Origin: Bacteroidetes bacterium CG2_30_32_10
GTDB lineage: Bacteria > Bacteroidota > Bacteroidia > Bacteroidales > CG2-30-32-10
Assembly: GCA_001872995.1 (NCBI GenBank)
Contig: MNXO01000093.1
Coordinates: 1-30,912 of the forward strand
Length of the DNA: 30,912 nt
Reading direction: 5' to 3'
Shown here: positions 1-9,384 of the stretch, piece by piece
Position numbering within the stretch: position 1 is the first letter of the stretch
Layout: each line of letters starts with the position of its first letter
Program-made: the position numbers and the translations under genes
The notes under the pieces: generated by a model
Database searches by the model: none
Told to the model about the DNA's origin: nothing
Seen by the model: only the letters and a program-made list of their open reading frames with translations

Positions 1-134
1 CCTTTGCACTGATTTGCTGTGAAAGTATCATTTCTTCCTTTGTTATCAAAAGTATTATATTAATTCAGCAGACCCTAAATAAACAAGCTTATAGTAAAAA
101 GAATGGTTTTTCTGTAAGGTGTGTTAAGGATTGA
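1..134 (+). CDS. 3' end of a probable FISUMP-domain protein (partial)
   Basis: The frame beginning at base 3 is open from the window edge to a TGA at 132-134 and ends in NGFSVRCVKD. That ending closely resembles the C-terminus of FISUMP (Fibrobacter succinogenes major paralogous) domains, which are common in secreted Bacteroidota proteins. The roughly 30 residues before it do not look like a good FISUMP match. A neighbouring frame (base 2) also lacks long stops there, so a frameshift or divergence upstream is possible. The gene is convergent with the leucine-rich repeat gene that follows. The call rests only on the terminal motif. Confidence 0.45.
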   Translation, partial: FALICCESIISSFVIKSIILIQQTLNKQAYSKKNGFSVRCVKD

Positions 135-183
135 CCCTGAGATTATTTTATATTTCTTGCTTTAGAATTTAATGTAAAGAAAA

Positions 184-2910
184 TTAAAGTTTTTGCATTT
201 TTGTTTCTATTATGGTTTTTGGCAAAGCTTGTTTGAGTTTTTCTAATTGTTCTTTAGAAACATTTGTAATATAAAGTTTCTTCAATTGTTTTAAATCAAA
301 TAAAGGAGAATAATCCTTAATAGGATTATTACTTATATTAAGGCTTTCTATACTTTTCAAATTCGATAATGCTGAAATATCGATAATGTTGTTATTGCTC
401 AAATCTAAAATTCCGATATTCTTTAATTTTGACAAAGAGGTTATACTAAAAACCTGATTGTGAGAAGCATTCATTTCCAATAGACTATTGAATGATTTTA
501 GATATGGGATATTATCAATATGATTGTTAGAAACATTTAATTTTAAAAGGTTTTCGAGTTCACTGATGCTTTTAAGGTCATCAATACTATTAGAAGAAAC
601 GTTTAAAATTTCTATGTTTTTCAACGATTCAATAGACGATATCTCGTTTAGTTTATTAAAAGAAACATTTAATTCCATTAGGTTTTCTAAATATTTGACA
701 GAATAAATATTAGTTAATAAGCAATTTGAAATATCAAGTATTTGAAGATTGCCAAATATTGGCGATTCTGGCATATTTAATTTAGCGGTATTATCAATAT
801 AAATAAGTATAAAGTTGAGGTTTTCAAGTTCATTTCCACTTAGGTAAAGACCTGTGAGATTCTTATATTCACTTAAACGCCATAATATCTCTACGTTTTT
901 TGCTGTTATCTGGTTATTATTCAAATATAACTCCGAAAGAGAAGGTATAACAGGCAAAGTTTTCAGATTTATTAAAGGAGAATAAGACAAGTCTAATGAT
1001 TTCAATTTTTTCATTTCAATAAAAGGAGCGAGGTCATTTATTGTATTTCTCGAAATATTTAATGTTATTAGGTTTTTAAATTTGGGGAAACTTTTAACAT
1101 CATTGATTTTATTGGTAGAAATATCCAATATTTCGAGAGAAGTCAATACTAATAAAGGATCGATGTTGGTAATTATATTGTTTTTTAAATCCAAATCTTT
1201 TAATTCTTTAAGTGCCGGAAATTGTTCTAAACTATCTATTTGATTGTTTGCTAATTGCAAAGAGTTTAGTTTTTTAAAATAAGATAATTCATTCATTTTT
1301 CTTACGTGGTTATTATCTAGATTTAAGTTTTTCAAATTTATGAAATCCTTGATGGGAGTAAGTTTTTCGATATTACAATTTTGTAAAACGAGGCTATCTA
1401 TTTTGCCAGATTTTTCAAGGGCAAGAATTTCATTATAAACTTGTTGTTTACTTACACAATACGATTGCCATTTTAAACGGTTATAGTTTTTTAAAAACTT
1501 AAACAATTTGCGGTGTAAATCGTTGTAATAATTGTCGTTATTATATTTACTCTGATTGTATTGGCGTGGTTTGTAGTCAAAAATAGTATTATCTTTAATA
1601 CTCAAATCGTTTTCGTTGAATTTATGCGACAAAAGGATTGGTAAATTTTTATACGAAAGACCAACCAAATAATTTACGTCAACTTGTTTCGATTTTTCAA
1701 TATTAAATCGGGTGATAAGCATATCCCAATTAATGAATGCAGCAATAATTAAAACAAAAAAAGCAGCCCAAGCATTCTTTCTGAATAAATACCAATTACT
1801 TTTTTTATATCCGATTTTCAACAAAGTGGTTGCCAATCCAATAAAAGCAAGCAATAAATATACATAAACACCGATACGTTTATAGGTGAGGCTGTATTCA
1901 TTTACATAAAGAAGATTTCTATAAGCTGTAGAAACAACCATCATTATATTTTGCACTATCCAAAAATAAACCAATAGCTTAATAACTTTGTTGTTTTTAT
2001 AATAATTGATTTGAGAGCGAAAAAAGAACAGAATTACAATAATAGCAAATATAATAGACATTATTAAAGTTCCAATACCTTGATGAACGTAATCTGCATA
2101 AGTTAATCCATCGGGAAGAACTTGATTTATCCATAAATATTTAATGTCTAACACGTTCAATATAATTAACATCAAATTGAGGAGTAGAAAAAGTATGGTT
2201 CCAGCTGATAATTCAACATTAAAGGAAAAGAATTTACGCCATTTACTTTGATTGTATTCTTCCTCGGTCTTTTCGGAAATGAGATTGCTGTTTGACAAGT
2301 CTTTTTGGTGAATATCGTTGAATTTTAGTGGATAATAGAATCCATACATCAATAGTAGTCCGCCTAATGTGAAGAAAATCCAAGCTGCCGTAATAAAATC
2401 TAAATTAATATCTTTTGTGAAATTATAAAACAAAGGATTCGACTTTTGGTAAAGGAAGAAGAAGAGCAATAAAACGATAAAAATTATAACACCAATTAAT
2501 ATTTTTGTAAACACTCCCGTTTTAACGGTAGTTATTCTTTTTCGTCTTCTTTCAACAAAATCAATAATAATAAATACGATGGAAGAGGCAAGAGAGGATA
2601 AAGAATAAAACAAAGCCAAAAAAACAGAGGAGTTTTTGTTGATACTTAAAACGGAGAGTAAACACAGTGAAAAAAAATTCGCAAAAAATGACAACAGGTT
2701 TCCATATAAAAGAATACAAACAGAAGAAGCAATACTGGCAATTGCAGTGATAATCCAATATTTACTTTTCAGCAATTCCTTATCTCTTATTAATAAAGAT
2801 GCTACAACAAATAAATTGAAAAAGAGAAAGTTAATCCCAAGAGATTGTTTATAAAATAAAAAGCTGTATAAAATTACAGAAATAGTTAGAATCCAATCGT
2901 TTTTTTTCAT
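184..2910 (-). CDS. DUF4153-like multi-pass membrane protein fused to SDS22-type leucine-rich repeats
   Basis: This 908-residue protein has two parts. Residues 1 to about 400 hold many hydrophobic segments, roughly a dozen membrane spans, resembling the DUF4153/DUF4173 family of unknown function. After a linker rich in N, Y and K, about 16 leucine-rich repeats run from about residue 506 to 877. Most are exactly 22 residues (pattern LxxLxLxxNxIxDIxxL), which is the SDS22/internalin-like spacing; two units near residues 660-720 are longer. The repeats probably bind a protein partner, but which side of the membrane they face cannot be read from sequence. The gene lies 85 bp downstream of the OmpA-like gene on the same strand and may be its last co-transcribed member. 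The start ATG is followed at once by the first hydrophobic segment. The function is unknown. Confidence 0.8.
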   Translation of the reverse strand: MKKNDWILTISVILYSFLFYKQSLGINFLFFNLFVVASLLIRDKELLKSKYWIITAIASIASSVCILLYGNLLSFFANFFSLCLLSVLSINKNSSVFLALFYSLSSLASSIVFIIIDFVERRRKRITTVKTGVFTKILIGVIIFIVLLLFFFLYQKSNPLFYNFTKDINLDFITAAWIFFTLGGLLLMYGFYYPLKFNDIHQKDLSNSNLISEKTEEEYNQSKWRKFFSFNVELSAGTILFLLLNLMLIILNVLDIKYLWINQVLPDGLTYADYVHQGIGTLIMSIIFAIIVILFFFRSQINYYKNNKVIKLLVYFWIVQNIMMVVSTAYRNLLYVNEYSLTYKRIGVYVYLLLAFIGLATTLLKIGYKKSNWYLFRKNAWAAFFVLIIAAFINWDMLITRFNIEKSKQVDVNYLVGLSYKNLPILLSHKFNENDLSIKDNTIFDYKPRQYNQSKYNNDNYYNDLHRKLFKFLKNYNRLKWQSYCVSKQQVYNEILALEKSGKIDSLVLQNCNIEKLTPIKDFINLKNLNLDNNHVRKMNELSYFKKLNSLQLANNQIDSLEQFPALKELKDLDLKNNIITNIDPLLVLTSLEILDISTNKINDVKSFPKFKNLITLNISRNTINDLAPFIEMKKLKSLDLSYSPLINLKTLPVIPSLSELYLNNNQITAKNVEILWRLSEYKNLTGLYLSGNELENLNFILIYIDNTAKLNMPESPIFGNLQILDISNCLLTNIYSVKYLENLMELNVSFNKLNEISSIESLKNIEILNVSSNSIDDLKSISELENLLKLNVSNNHIDNIPYLKSFNSLLEMNASHNQVFSITSLSKLKNIGILDLSNNNIIDISALSNLKSIESLNISNNPIKDYSPLFDLKQLKKLYITNVSKEQLEKLKQALPKTIIETKMQKL

Positions 2911-2995
2911 AATTATTTTTTAGTGATGTTAATAAATTTTGCAAATGCTTTTTTAATGAGTTGAGGTTAATAAATAGAAATAGGTTTTGTGGGTG

Positions 2996-4309
2996 TTAAT
3001 TAGAAATAATATGGATTTCAACTCTACGGTTTTTTTGCATCTCTTGAAGCTTATGGGTATGAGGATATATCATTTTTTTTGCACCCATTCCTTTGTAAGA
3101 TAATCTTTTTTTGTCAATCCCGTTTTTCACTAAATAGGCAAATACCAACTTTGCTCTTTTCTTGGAAAGACGGCGCATAAATATTTTTTTAGTTAGGTTG
3201 AAGGTGTATTTTTTGGGACTGTTCACATGTCCTTGAACTTGCAATTTTACACTTGGATTTTCTTTAAGGAAACTAACTAAATTGTTTAGTGCTACAAAAG
3301 AAATGGGCAGCAATTTAGTTTCATTTCCATAGAATAGAATGTTTTCTGCATTATACTGTAAACCAGCTTCAACTTTTTGCATATTTACATTGTAAACAAT
3401 TAGCGTATCCGATTTTTTTGTTGCAATTTGAACACAATACGGTAGGTAGTCTTTTGAAACAACTGTTAATAAATACTTTTGTCCAGCTATTATTTTCCAA
3501 TTTAAAGCGGTTGTATCTTTTTTGCTTATTTCGGGTGTTTTAAATTTTTGTTTGGTAATGTTAAGCAAGTCAATATCTCCTTTTATTCTTTCATTGGATA
3601 TGCTGTCAAATAAAACAGTTTGAATGATCGCTTTACCAATATCTTTTTTAGGAACAACTTTAACAGTTTCTTTGGGTACAACTTTTTTTACAATTGGTTT
3701 AGAAATAATTTGGGTAGTGTTTTCTTTGAGATGAATAATAAGGGTATGTCCCTTGCCATTAGCGTAAACGTTGTCGAGAACCAAATAATACACCTCTCCT
3801 TTTTTTACATCTAAAAATTTACTATAAGGATTGCCATAACCAGAGTGCACTAATTCATCTTTTGCATCCATAGATAAGCCAGTTTTACTCTTAATTTGTT
3901 TTTCGTTTCTAGAAATATTGCTTCTAACAGGTTTAATTTTTCCTGTTTTTATTGCTTCACAGAAATTTTTGTTCGTATATTTATACAAAAGAAAGTCATA
4001 ATCGTCTTTTATGCTTAGAGGGACAATATCAAAAGTGAGAATATCATTTTGTTTAATAGTGAATTTGTACCAAACGGTGTTATGTTCTTTTTCAAACGAA
4101 TATAAATCTTTTTGGGGGGCATTAAATTCATTTAACTTTCCATAACCATCGGGGGCATTGGTGGGTCCATAAATTGTGTCTTTTAATTCTATAGGATTTG
4201 AACAATCGTTGTTTTCTGGTTTGATGATATATTTTTCTTGTGCTATAGAATACGCACACTCCATTAGCAACAAAATAATATTAAAAAGAAAAAAGCGAAC
4301 TGTTTTCAT
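2996..4309 (-). CDS. OmpA-like C-terminal domain protein, secreted or outer membrane
   Basis: This 437-residue protein starts with a signal peptide (about residues 1-23, ending SIAQ). The middle region is not recognised and includes a lysine- and valine-rich stretch near residues 205-220. The C-terminal OmpA-like domain (about 325-437) shows the usual peptidoglycan-binding framework: VQGHVNS at 358-364, RLSKKRAKLV at 380-389 and NRRVEI near the end. In canonical domains the first motif reads GHTD and its Asp contacts diaminopimelate together with the later Arg. Here the Asp position is Asn363 while the Arg (385) is kept, and the loop between them is longer than usual. The stop of the upstream M1-peptidase gene lies only 3 bp before this ATG, so the two are probably translationally coupled. 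It is likely an envelope anchor. Confidence 0.8.
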   Translation of the reverse strand: MKTVRFFLFNIILLLMECAYSIAQEKYIIKPENNDCSNPIELKDTIYGPTNAPDGYGKLNEFNAPQKDLYSFEKEHNTVWYKFTIKQNDILTFDIVPLSIKDDYDFLLYKYTNKNFCEAIKTGKIKPVRSNISRNEKQIKSKTGLSMDAKDELVHSGYGNPYSKFLDVKKGEVYYLVLDNVYANGKGHTLIIHLKENTTQIISKPIVKKVVPKETVKVVPKKDIGKAIIQTVLFDSISNERIKGDIDLLNITKQKFKTPEISKKDTTALNWKIIAGQKYLLTVVSKDYLPYCVQIATKKSDTLIVYNVNMQKVEAGLQYNAENILFYGNETKLLPISFVALNNLVSFLKENPSVKLQVQGHVNSPKKYTFNLTKKIFMRRLSKKRAKLVFAYLVKNGIDKKRLSYKGMGAKKMIYPHTHKLQEMQKNRRVEIHIISN

Positions 4310-4312
4310 GTT

Positions 4313-6667
4313 TTAAATAGTCTTAGTAAAAATTACTTTTTTTCTCTCAATGATATTGTTATTTTTATTTAACAATTCAATAATATATATGCCGCTTTTG
4401 AGAGAATTTGGTTTCCAGTTTAGCTGAGTTTGTTCGGGTTTAACTTCAAAAGTTTTTATAGTTTGCCCGCTGGTATTTATTATTCTTAAAGAGCCTTTTG
4501 TATTAAAAGAAAATGCGATAGTAAAAGAATCGTTTGAAGGATTTGGATAAACATTTAATAGCTTGTTTTTTGAAGAATGCACCTCATCTATTGCATTGTA
4601 TAAATTCCAATCCCAAATAGCAAAAGTATATTCTCCTTTTCTAATGCTATCTGTATAAATATATCCTGCTGCATAGTTTCCGGTTCGGGTATAGTTTATA
4701 AATTGCCATTCTTGTTTTGCATTTTCTCTATAAAGAATCAACAAAGAATCTGCGGAATGTAAAATTAAATCCTTATCAAAACCCGATTGGCTATAAGTAA
4801 ATTTCCCTTTACCTATAAAAGCTGCGGGGAATATACCATCTATTTTCCAATAATGCGATTTAGAAATCACTAATCCTTGAATTGGCGTTTTCATGGTGTC
4901 GGGCGAAACTATATTGTGTTCAACTCTTACCAAAGCAGAATCGTCAATATGGCTGACTTCAAAACCAAAATAGGTATCAGGAAAAGTTTTAATACCTGTT
5001 GTTTTAATGGTTTGATAATTATCGATGGTGGCATCGGCAATTTTTTCATCCAAATCAAGTATAACTGCAACAGGAACAAAAGGCATAAAAAAGCTTGCAT
5101 TTCCTGTTTGACCTGAAAAGCGAATTGTGTCAGTAAATTTTTCCCAATATTGACCTATAAAAGTTAATTCTGCTTTATTAGAATTTGCATAAGAATTATT
5201 GCCCAAGTGTTTTTGGCGAACAAAGACATTTACTTTTTTTATAGGTTGACTAATATTAGTCACCACGAATGAATCAACAGAAAAATGAGGAAAACCAGGC
5301 GTAAAAACCCAGGCATCAAAAAAATCGGTGAGGTTAACCCCCGTGAAAGAAGAAAAATAATCTCTCATATTAATGGAAGAAACATCTTTATAGGCATAGT
5401 AATTTAAAAAAGATTTAACAGCATTGAAAAACAAGGTGTCGCCCAAATAATTTCTTAAGGTATGAACAACTACAGCACCTTTGTCATAAACCGTACTTCC
5501 ATAAGTAAGCGTTTCAGGAATACCATATAAAGCATAATAACCACCATCTTTAATGTTTGTAGTATATAAAACATCTTTCATTTTATTATGCATATTGGTT
5601 TTATAACTTTGTTTGCCATATAATCCTTCTCTGTAAAGCGATTCACAAAAAGTTGCCCAACCTTCATTAATCCACATATCTTCTTGAGTGGCACAAGTAA
5701 CAAGGTCTCCAAACCAATGGTGTGATAATTCGTGGGCATAAAGCCATTCATTAGATGAATTTCCCGAAATACTTGAATTGGGATATGCAATATTGCAAGC
5801 GTGTTCCATGGCACCTTTTGTTGTTCCAACATATCCAACGCGTTCCCATTTATAAGGTCCCATAAAATGCTCAAAAATTGTGAGAATACTCTTTAAATTT
5901 GTAAAAGAATTAGTCGCTCTTAATGAATCGGTGGGTCTAACATAAATAACAATAGGTATTCTCCCATTTATACCATTGAAGGTATCTAATATTGCTGCAT
6001 AAGAACCAATAGCAACCGATGCAAGATAGGTTGGAATGTTATTACTCATTTTCCAATGGAACGTTTTCGTGTTGCTATTGAAGGGAGTAACTGATATTAG
6101 TGTTCCGCCACATATTGCTTTATGGTTATTTAATACCGTGATGTAATAATCATAAGTAGCTCTATCTGTAAAATTATCGAGACAAGGGAACCATGCTTTT
6201 CCATAATTGTGTGGATATGCTTCAAAAGCAACACCAAGATTATAGGCATAACTTCCGTCAATATGAAATCCACCCCATTGATAGGGCTCTAATATGGGTA
6301 TGCCGTGATAATAAATTCGCAAATTTACGGTATCAATTATATTTAAAGCTTGTGGTAAATTTACGTTAATAATAGAATCATTAAATAGATAATTTTGAAT
6401 GCGAATTGTATTTAAAAACATGGAATCAACAGTAAAATTAAGCAAATCGAGTTGAAAACTTGAGGTATTGTTTTGCTTTGGTGTTAGCCTTATTTCGGTG
6501 TTAGCTGTTAATACTTTAGTTGAGAAATTAATATTGTCTAAATATATTGAATAATGGATAACATCAATAAGGTCATTTGTTTTTTTTATTTGTTGGGTTT
6601 GGGCTTCGCAATGATAACTTATCCAAAAAATCAGAAAAAGAGAGAATACAAAAGATTTAATATTCAT
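4313..6667 (-). CDS. Secreted M1-family metallopeptidase with type IX secretion sorting domain
   Basis: This 784-residue protein has a signal peptide (about 1-22). Its gluzincin catalytic domain carries the zinc motif HELSH at 312-316 and the third zinc ligand Glu335 in NEGW, which is the HEXXH-X18-E spacing of M1 aminopeptidases. The exopeptidase signature normally reading GAMEN is GAMEH at 285-289. The C-terminal ~80 residues (about 705-784) form a type A sorting domain: a VYPNPS start, then an SGIYII strand motif. In this phylum that directs export by the type IX system and attachment at the cell surface. The expected role is trimming extracellular peptides for nutrition. The gene sits 36 bp after mqnC and 3 bp before the OmpA-like gene, so it is probably in one transcript with them. 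The family assignment is firm; substrate specificity is not. Confidence 0.92.
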   Translation of the reverse strand: MNIKSFVFSLFLIFWISYHCEAQTQQIKKTNDLIDVIHYSIYLDNINFSTKVLTANTEIRLTPKQNNTSSFQLDLLNFTVDSMFLNTIRIQNYLFNDSIINVNLPQALNIIDTVNLRIYYHGIPILEPYQWGGFHIDGSYAYNLGVAFEAYPHNYGKAWFPCLDNFTDRATYDYYITVLNNHKAICGGTLISVTPFNSNTKTFHWKMSNNIPTYLASVAIGSYAAILDTFNGINGRIPIVIYVRPTDSLRATNSFTNLKSILTIFEHFMGPYKWERVGYVGTTKGAMEHACNIAYPNSSISGNSSNEWLYAHELSHHWFGDLVTCATQEDMWINEGWATFCESLYREGLYGKQSYKTNMHNKMKDVLYTTNIKDGGYYALYGIPETLTYGSTVYDKGAVVVHTLRNYLGDTLFFNAVKSFLNYYAYKDVSSINMRDYFSSFTGVNLTDFFDAWVFTPGFPHFSVDSFVVTNISQPIKKVNVFVRQKHLGNNSYANSNKAELTFIGQYWEKFTDTIRFSGQTGNASFFMPFVPVAVILDLDEKIADATIDNYQTIKTTGIKTFPDTYFGFEVSHIDDSALVRVEHNIVSPDTMKTPIQGLVISKSHYWKIDGIFPAAFIGKGKFTYSQSGFDKDLILHSADSLLILYRENAKQEWQFINYTRTGNYAAGYIYTDSIRKGEYTFAIWDWNLYNAIDEVHSSKNKLLNVYPNPSNDSFTIAFSFNTKGSLRIINTSGQTIKTFEVKPEQTQLNWKPNSLKSGIYIIELLNKNNNIIERKKVIFTKTI

Positions 6668-6703
6668 TTTTAAAGATTTAATAATTAAAAATTACTTAAT
6701 ATG

Positions 6704-7798
6704 TTAGGACAATTCAATAGACTCATATTGTTGATTACGTAATTGTGGCTTAAACCCAGCATCGATAATTGCTTTTTGAATTTCTTTCGCATTAAGATGA
6801 TAATTTGCACCTGCCGAAGATACTACATTTTCTTCAATCATAATAGAGCCAAAGTCATTTGCACCAGCATGTAAGCAAATCTGACCTACTTTTTTTCCAA
6901 CTGTTAGCCAAGATGGTTGAATATTTTCTATATTTGGTAACACAATTCTAGACATAGCAATCATTTTAATGTACTCATCTCCAAAAATAGGCTTAATTTC
7001 TGGATGTTTGTTTTTTAAAACAGTATTTTCTGCGTAAAATACCCAAGGAATAAATGCAATAAACCCTTTAGAATCTTTTGGTTTTTCTGCTTGCACGTTC
7101 CTAAGCAAAACAAGATGCTCAAATCGTTCCTTTAAAGTTTCAATATGCCCGAACATCATTGTTGCAGAAGTGGTAATATTTAATTTATGTGCTTCGCGCA
7201 TTACATCTAACCATTCTTTGGTGTTGCACTTGTTTTTTGAAATAATACCTCTAACTCTATCGCTCAAAATTTCAGCACCAGCACCAGGGAGAGAATCTAA
7301 ACCAGCTTCCTTTAAGTTTAAAAGTATTTGTTTGTATGATTTGTTTTCTAATTTGCTAATATGAACAATTTCAGGGGGTCCTAACGCATGGAGTTTAATA
7401 TCAGGATAATTATTTTTGAGTTTTTTAAATAAATCAACATAAAATTTGAGACCAAGTTTCGGATGTAATCCTCCTTGTAACAATAATTGTCTGCCACCCA
7501 AGCGATACAACTCATCTATTTTTTCTGCATATTGTTCAAAAGTGGTTATGTATGCTTCTTCACTGTTAATAGAACGATAAAAATTACAAAATTGGCAACC
7601 AGAGCAACATATATTAGTGATATTAATGTTTCTATCAATAATCCAAGTAGTAGTGGCGTCTGGTTTTATAGACTTCTTTATCTGATAGGCAATAAACATT
7701 AAATCGGATGTAGAAAGTCTATTATAAATAGTAATACTTTCTTCGACTGATAAAAATTCCATATTTAATGCTTTATCGAGCAATTTATCTATATGCAT
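6704..7798 (-). CDS. mqnC: Cyclic dehypoxanthinyl futalosine synthase (radical SAM, menaquinone biosynthesis)
   Basis: MqnC converts dehypoxanthine futalosine to its cyclic form in the futalosine route to menaquinone. The 364-residue protein carries the radical-SAM cluster motif CxxxCxxC at Cys64, Cys68 and Cys71. Downstream are segments typical of MqnC rather than MqnE: LLQGGLHP, LHALGPPEI, GLDSLPGAGAEIL, and TMMFGHIET. Length is normal for the family. No other mqn gene is in the window, so the pathway genes are dispersed. The gene is divergent from the leucyl aminopeptidase across 97 bp and is followed after 36 bp by the M1 peptidase gene, with which it may be co-transcribed despite the unrelated function. 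Confidence 0.92.
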   Translation of the reverse strand: MHIDKLLDKALNMEFLSVEESITIYNRLSTSDLMFIAYQIKKSIKPDATTTWIIDRNINITNICCSGCQFCNFYRSINSEEAYITTFEQYAEKIDELYRLGGRQLLLQGGLHPKLGLKFYVDLFKKLKNNYPDIKLHALGPPEIVHISKLENKSYKQILLNLKEAGLDSLPGAGAEILSDRVRGIISKNKCNTKEWLDVMREAHKLNITTSATMMFGHIETLKERFEHLVLLRNVQAEKPKDSKGFIAFIPWVFYAENTVLKNKHPEIKPIFGDEYIKMIAMSRIVLPNIENIQPSWLTVGKKVGQICLHAGANDFGSIMIEENVVSSAGANYHLNAKEIQKAIIDAGFKPQLRNQQYESIELS

Positions 7799-7835
7799 TC
7801 TAATGCTATTATTGGAAATGTTTTTAAGAAAATAA

Positions 7836-7868
7836 TCTGCTTCAATTCAAAATTTGATAGTAATTTTG
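7836..7868 (+). promoter_or_regulatory. Candidate Bacteroidota-type promoter for pepA
   Basis: TAATTTTG at 7861-7868 fits the TAnnTTTG -7 element. A TCTG at 7836-7839, 21 bp upstream, is a one-mismatch -33 element (consensus TTTG). The predicted leader to the ATG at 7896 is about 20 bases. It lies in the divergent gap with mqnC. Confidence 0.4.
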
Positions 7869-7895
7869 TTTTTCAATTCAAAAATACTATAATTT

Positions 7896-9347
7896 ATGCA
7901 AACAAATATAATAAAAGCGATTAAAGTTTCAGAAACAAAAAACATTCTTTTATTGATAGAAGATTTAAAGGATTTAAAGAAATATTCATTATCAGAGAAA
8001 GAAATAGATTATATAAGAATGCAAAAAGAATTAAATAATAAGGATTTTATTGCAATCAATCATTTAAACAATTGGATTTTAGTTAAGTTTATTAAAAAAG
8101 AAAAAGAACCTTATTTAATAGCTGAAGAATACAGAAAATTTGGAGACAAAATCTTGGGTTTAATTAATGAAAACAAAATAGATTCAATTAATATTATTGA
8201 TAGTAATGGGAAAAATAGCAATATTGCATTATCAATAGCGGAGGGAATGGCTTTAGGAAATTATGAATTTTTGAAATATAAAACAGAAGACAAAGACAAG
8301 CAAAATTCGCTTAAAACGGTAAGTATTTTATCTGATAAAATTAACATAAAAGAGATTGAAGAAGTAAACATTATTATTGATGCCACTTTAAGAGCAAGAA
8401 CATTGGTAAATGAGCCTGTTTGTTACTTAAATGCCAAAATGCTTGCGGAAGAAATAGAAAAAATGCACAAAGAAACTTCTGTAAAAGTTGAAGTGATGAA
8501 CAAGACTAAAATAGAAGCTTTAAAAATGGGGGGATTATTGGCGGTAAACAAAGGAAGTGTTGACCCTCCTACATTTACTTTTTTGGAATGGAAACCGCAA
8601 AAAGCGATTAATGCACAACCTATTATCTTTGTTGGAAAAGGAATTGTATTCGATACTGGTGGTATGAATATTAAGCAAGGCAAAAACATGGAAGAAATGA
8701 AATGCGATATGTCTGGTGCTGCCGCAGTTGCTTCTGCCATATATGCGATAGCCAAATTAAATCTTAAAGTTTGGGTGATAGGGTTAATTCCTGCTACTGA
8801 TAATAGACCTAGTGGCAATGCGTATGTTCCTGGTGATATTATTAAAATGCACAATGGAAAAACAGTAGAAGTGCTAAATACTGATGCAGAAGGTCGTTTA
8901 ATACTTGCTGACGCATTAAGTTACGCGCAAAAGTATAAACCAGAACTTGTGATTGATATTGCTACGCTTACAGGTGCTGCACATGCTGCAATAGGAAAGT
9001 ATGGTATTGTTGCGATGGGAGCAAAATCAGATAAAGAAATGGAGCAACTTAAGCAAAGTGGAAACAACGTTTATGAAAGAATTGTGGAGTTCCCTTTTTG
9101 GGAAGAGTATGATGAATTGGTGAAATCTAATATTGCAGATATTAAAAATATTGGAGGAGCTTATGCTGGAGCAATATCTGCAGGAAAATTTCTTCAACAT
9201 TTTGTTGATTATCCTTGGATTCATTTGGATATAGCTGGTCCTTGCTTTAATGACTCAAAAGATAGCTATAGAGGCAATGCAGGTACTGGAGTTGGCGTAC
9301 GCTTATTTGTTGATTTTATTAAAAACAAAGAAAAAAACAAAAAATAA
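7896..9347 (+). CDS. pepA: Leucyl aminopeptidase, M17 family
   Basis: This cytosolic di-metal aminopeptidase releases N-terminal residues from peptides. The 483-residue protein shows the full M17 active site in order: VGKGIVFDTGG with the metal-binding Lys and Asp, MKCDMSGAA with a metal Asp, and NTDAEGRL at 328-335 with the metal Asp and Glu and the bicarbonate-site Arg. The N-terminal third is divergent, as is usual for the family. It is the first gene of a closely spaced plus-strand run, with 37 bp to pdxA. Whether it acts on free peptides or regulates transcription, as E. coli PepA also does, cannot be told from sequence. Confidence 0.93.
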   Translation: MQTNIIKAIKVSETKNILLLIEDLKDLKKYSLSEKEIDYIRMQKELNNKDFIAINHLNNWILVKFIKKEKEPYLIAEEYRKFGDKILGLINENKIDSINIIDSNGKNSNIALSIAEGMALGNYEFLKYKTEDKDKQNSLKTVSILSDKINIKEIEEVNIIIDATLRARTLVNEPVCYLNAKMLAEEIEKMHKETSVKVEVMNKTKIEALKMGGLLAVNKGSVDPPTFTFLEWKPQKAINAQPIIFVGKGIVFDTGGMNIKQGKNMEEMKCDMSGAAAVASAIYAIAKLNLKVWVIGLIPATDNRPSGNAYVPGDIIKMHNGKTVEVLNTDAEGRLILADALSYAQKYKPELVIDIATLTGAAHAAIGKYGIVAMGAKSDKEMEQLKQSGNNVYERIVEFPFWEEYDELVKSNIADIKNIGGAYAGAISAGKFLQHFVDYPWIHLDIAGPCFNDSKDSYRGNAGTGVGVRLFVDFIKNKEKNKK

Positions 9348-9384
9348 ATAGATAGAATATTAATTTTAAATTAAAAATAGAAGA

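Noticed and set aside
5578..5874. 98-residue open frame inside the M1 peptidase gene
   Set aside because: Same-strand shadow across the HELSH region of the real gene, with no independent motif.
8423..8854. 143-residue antisense open frame inside pepA
   Set aside because: It lies opposite highly conserved M17 active-site codons and shows no recognisable domain, so it is a shadow.
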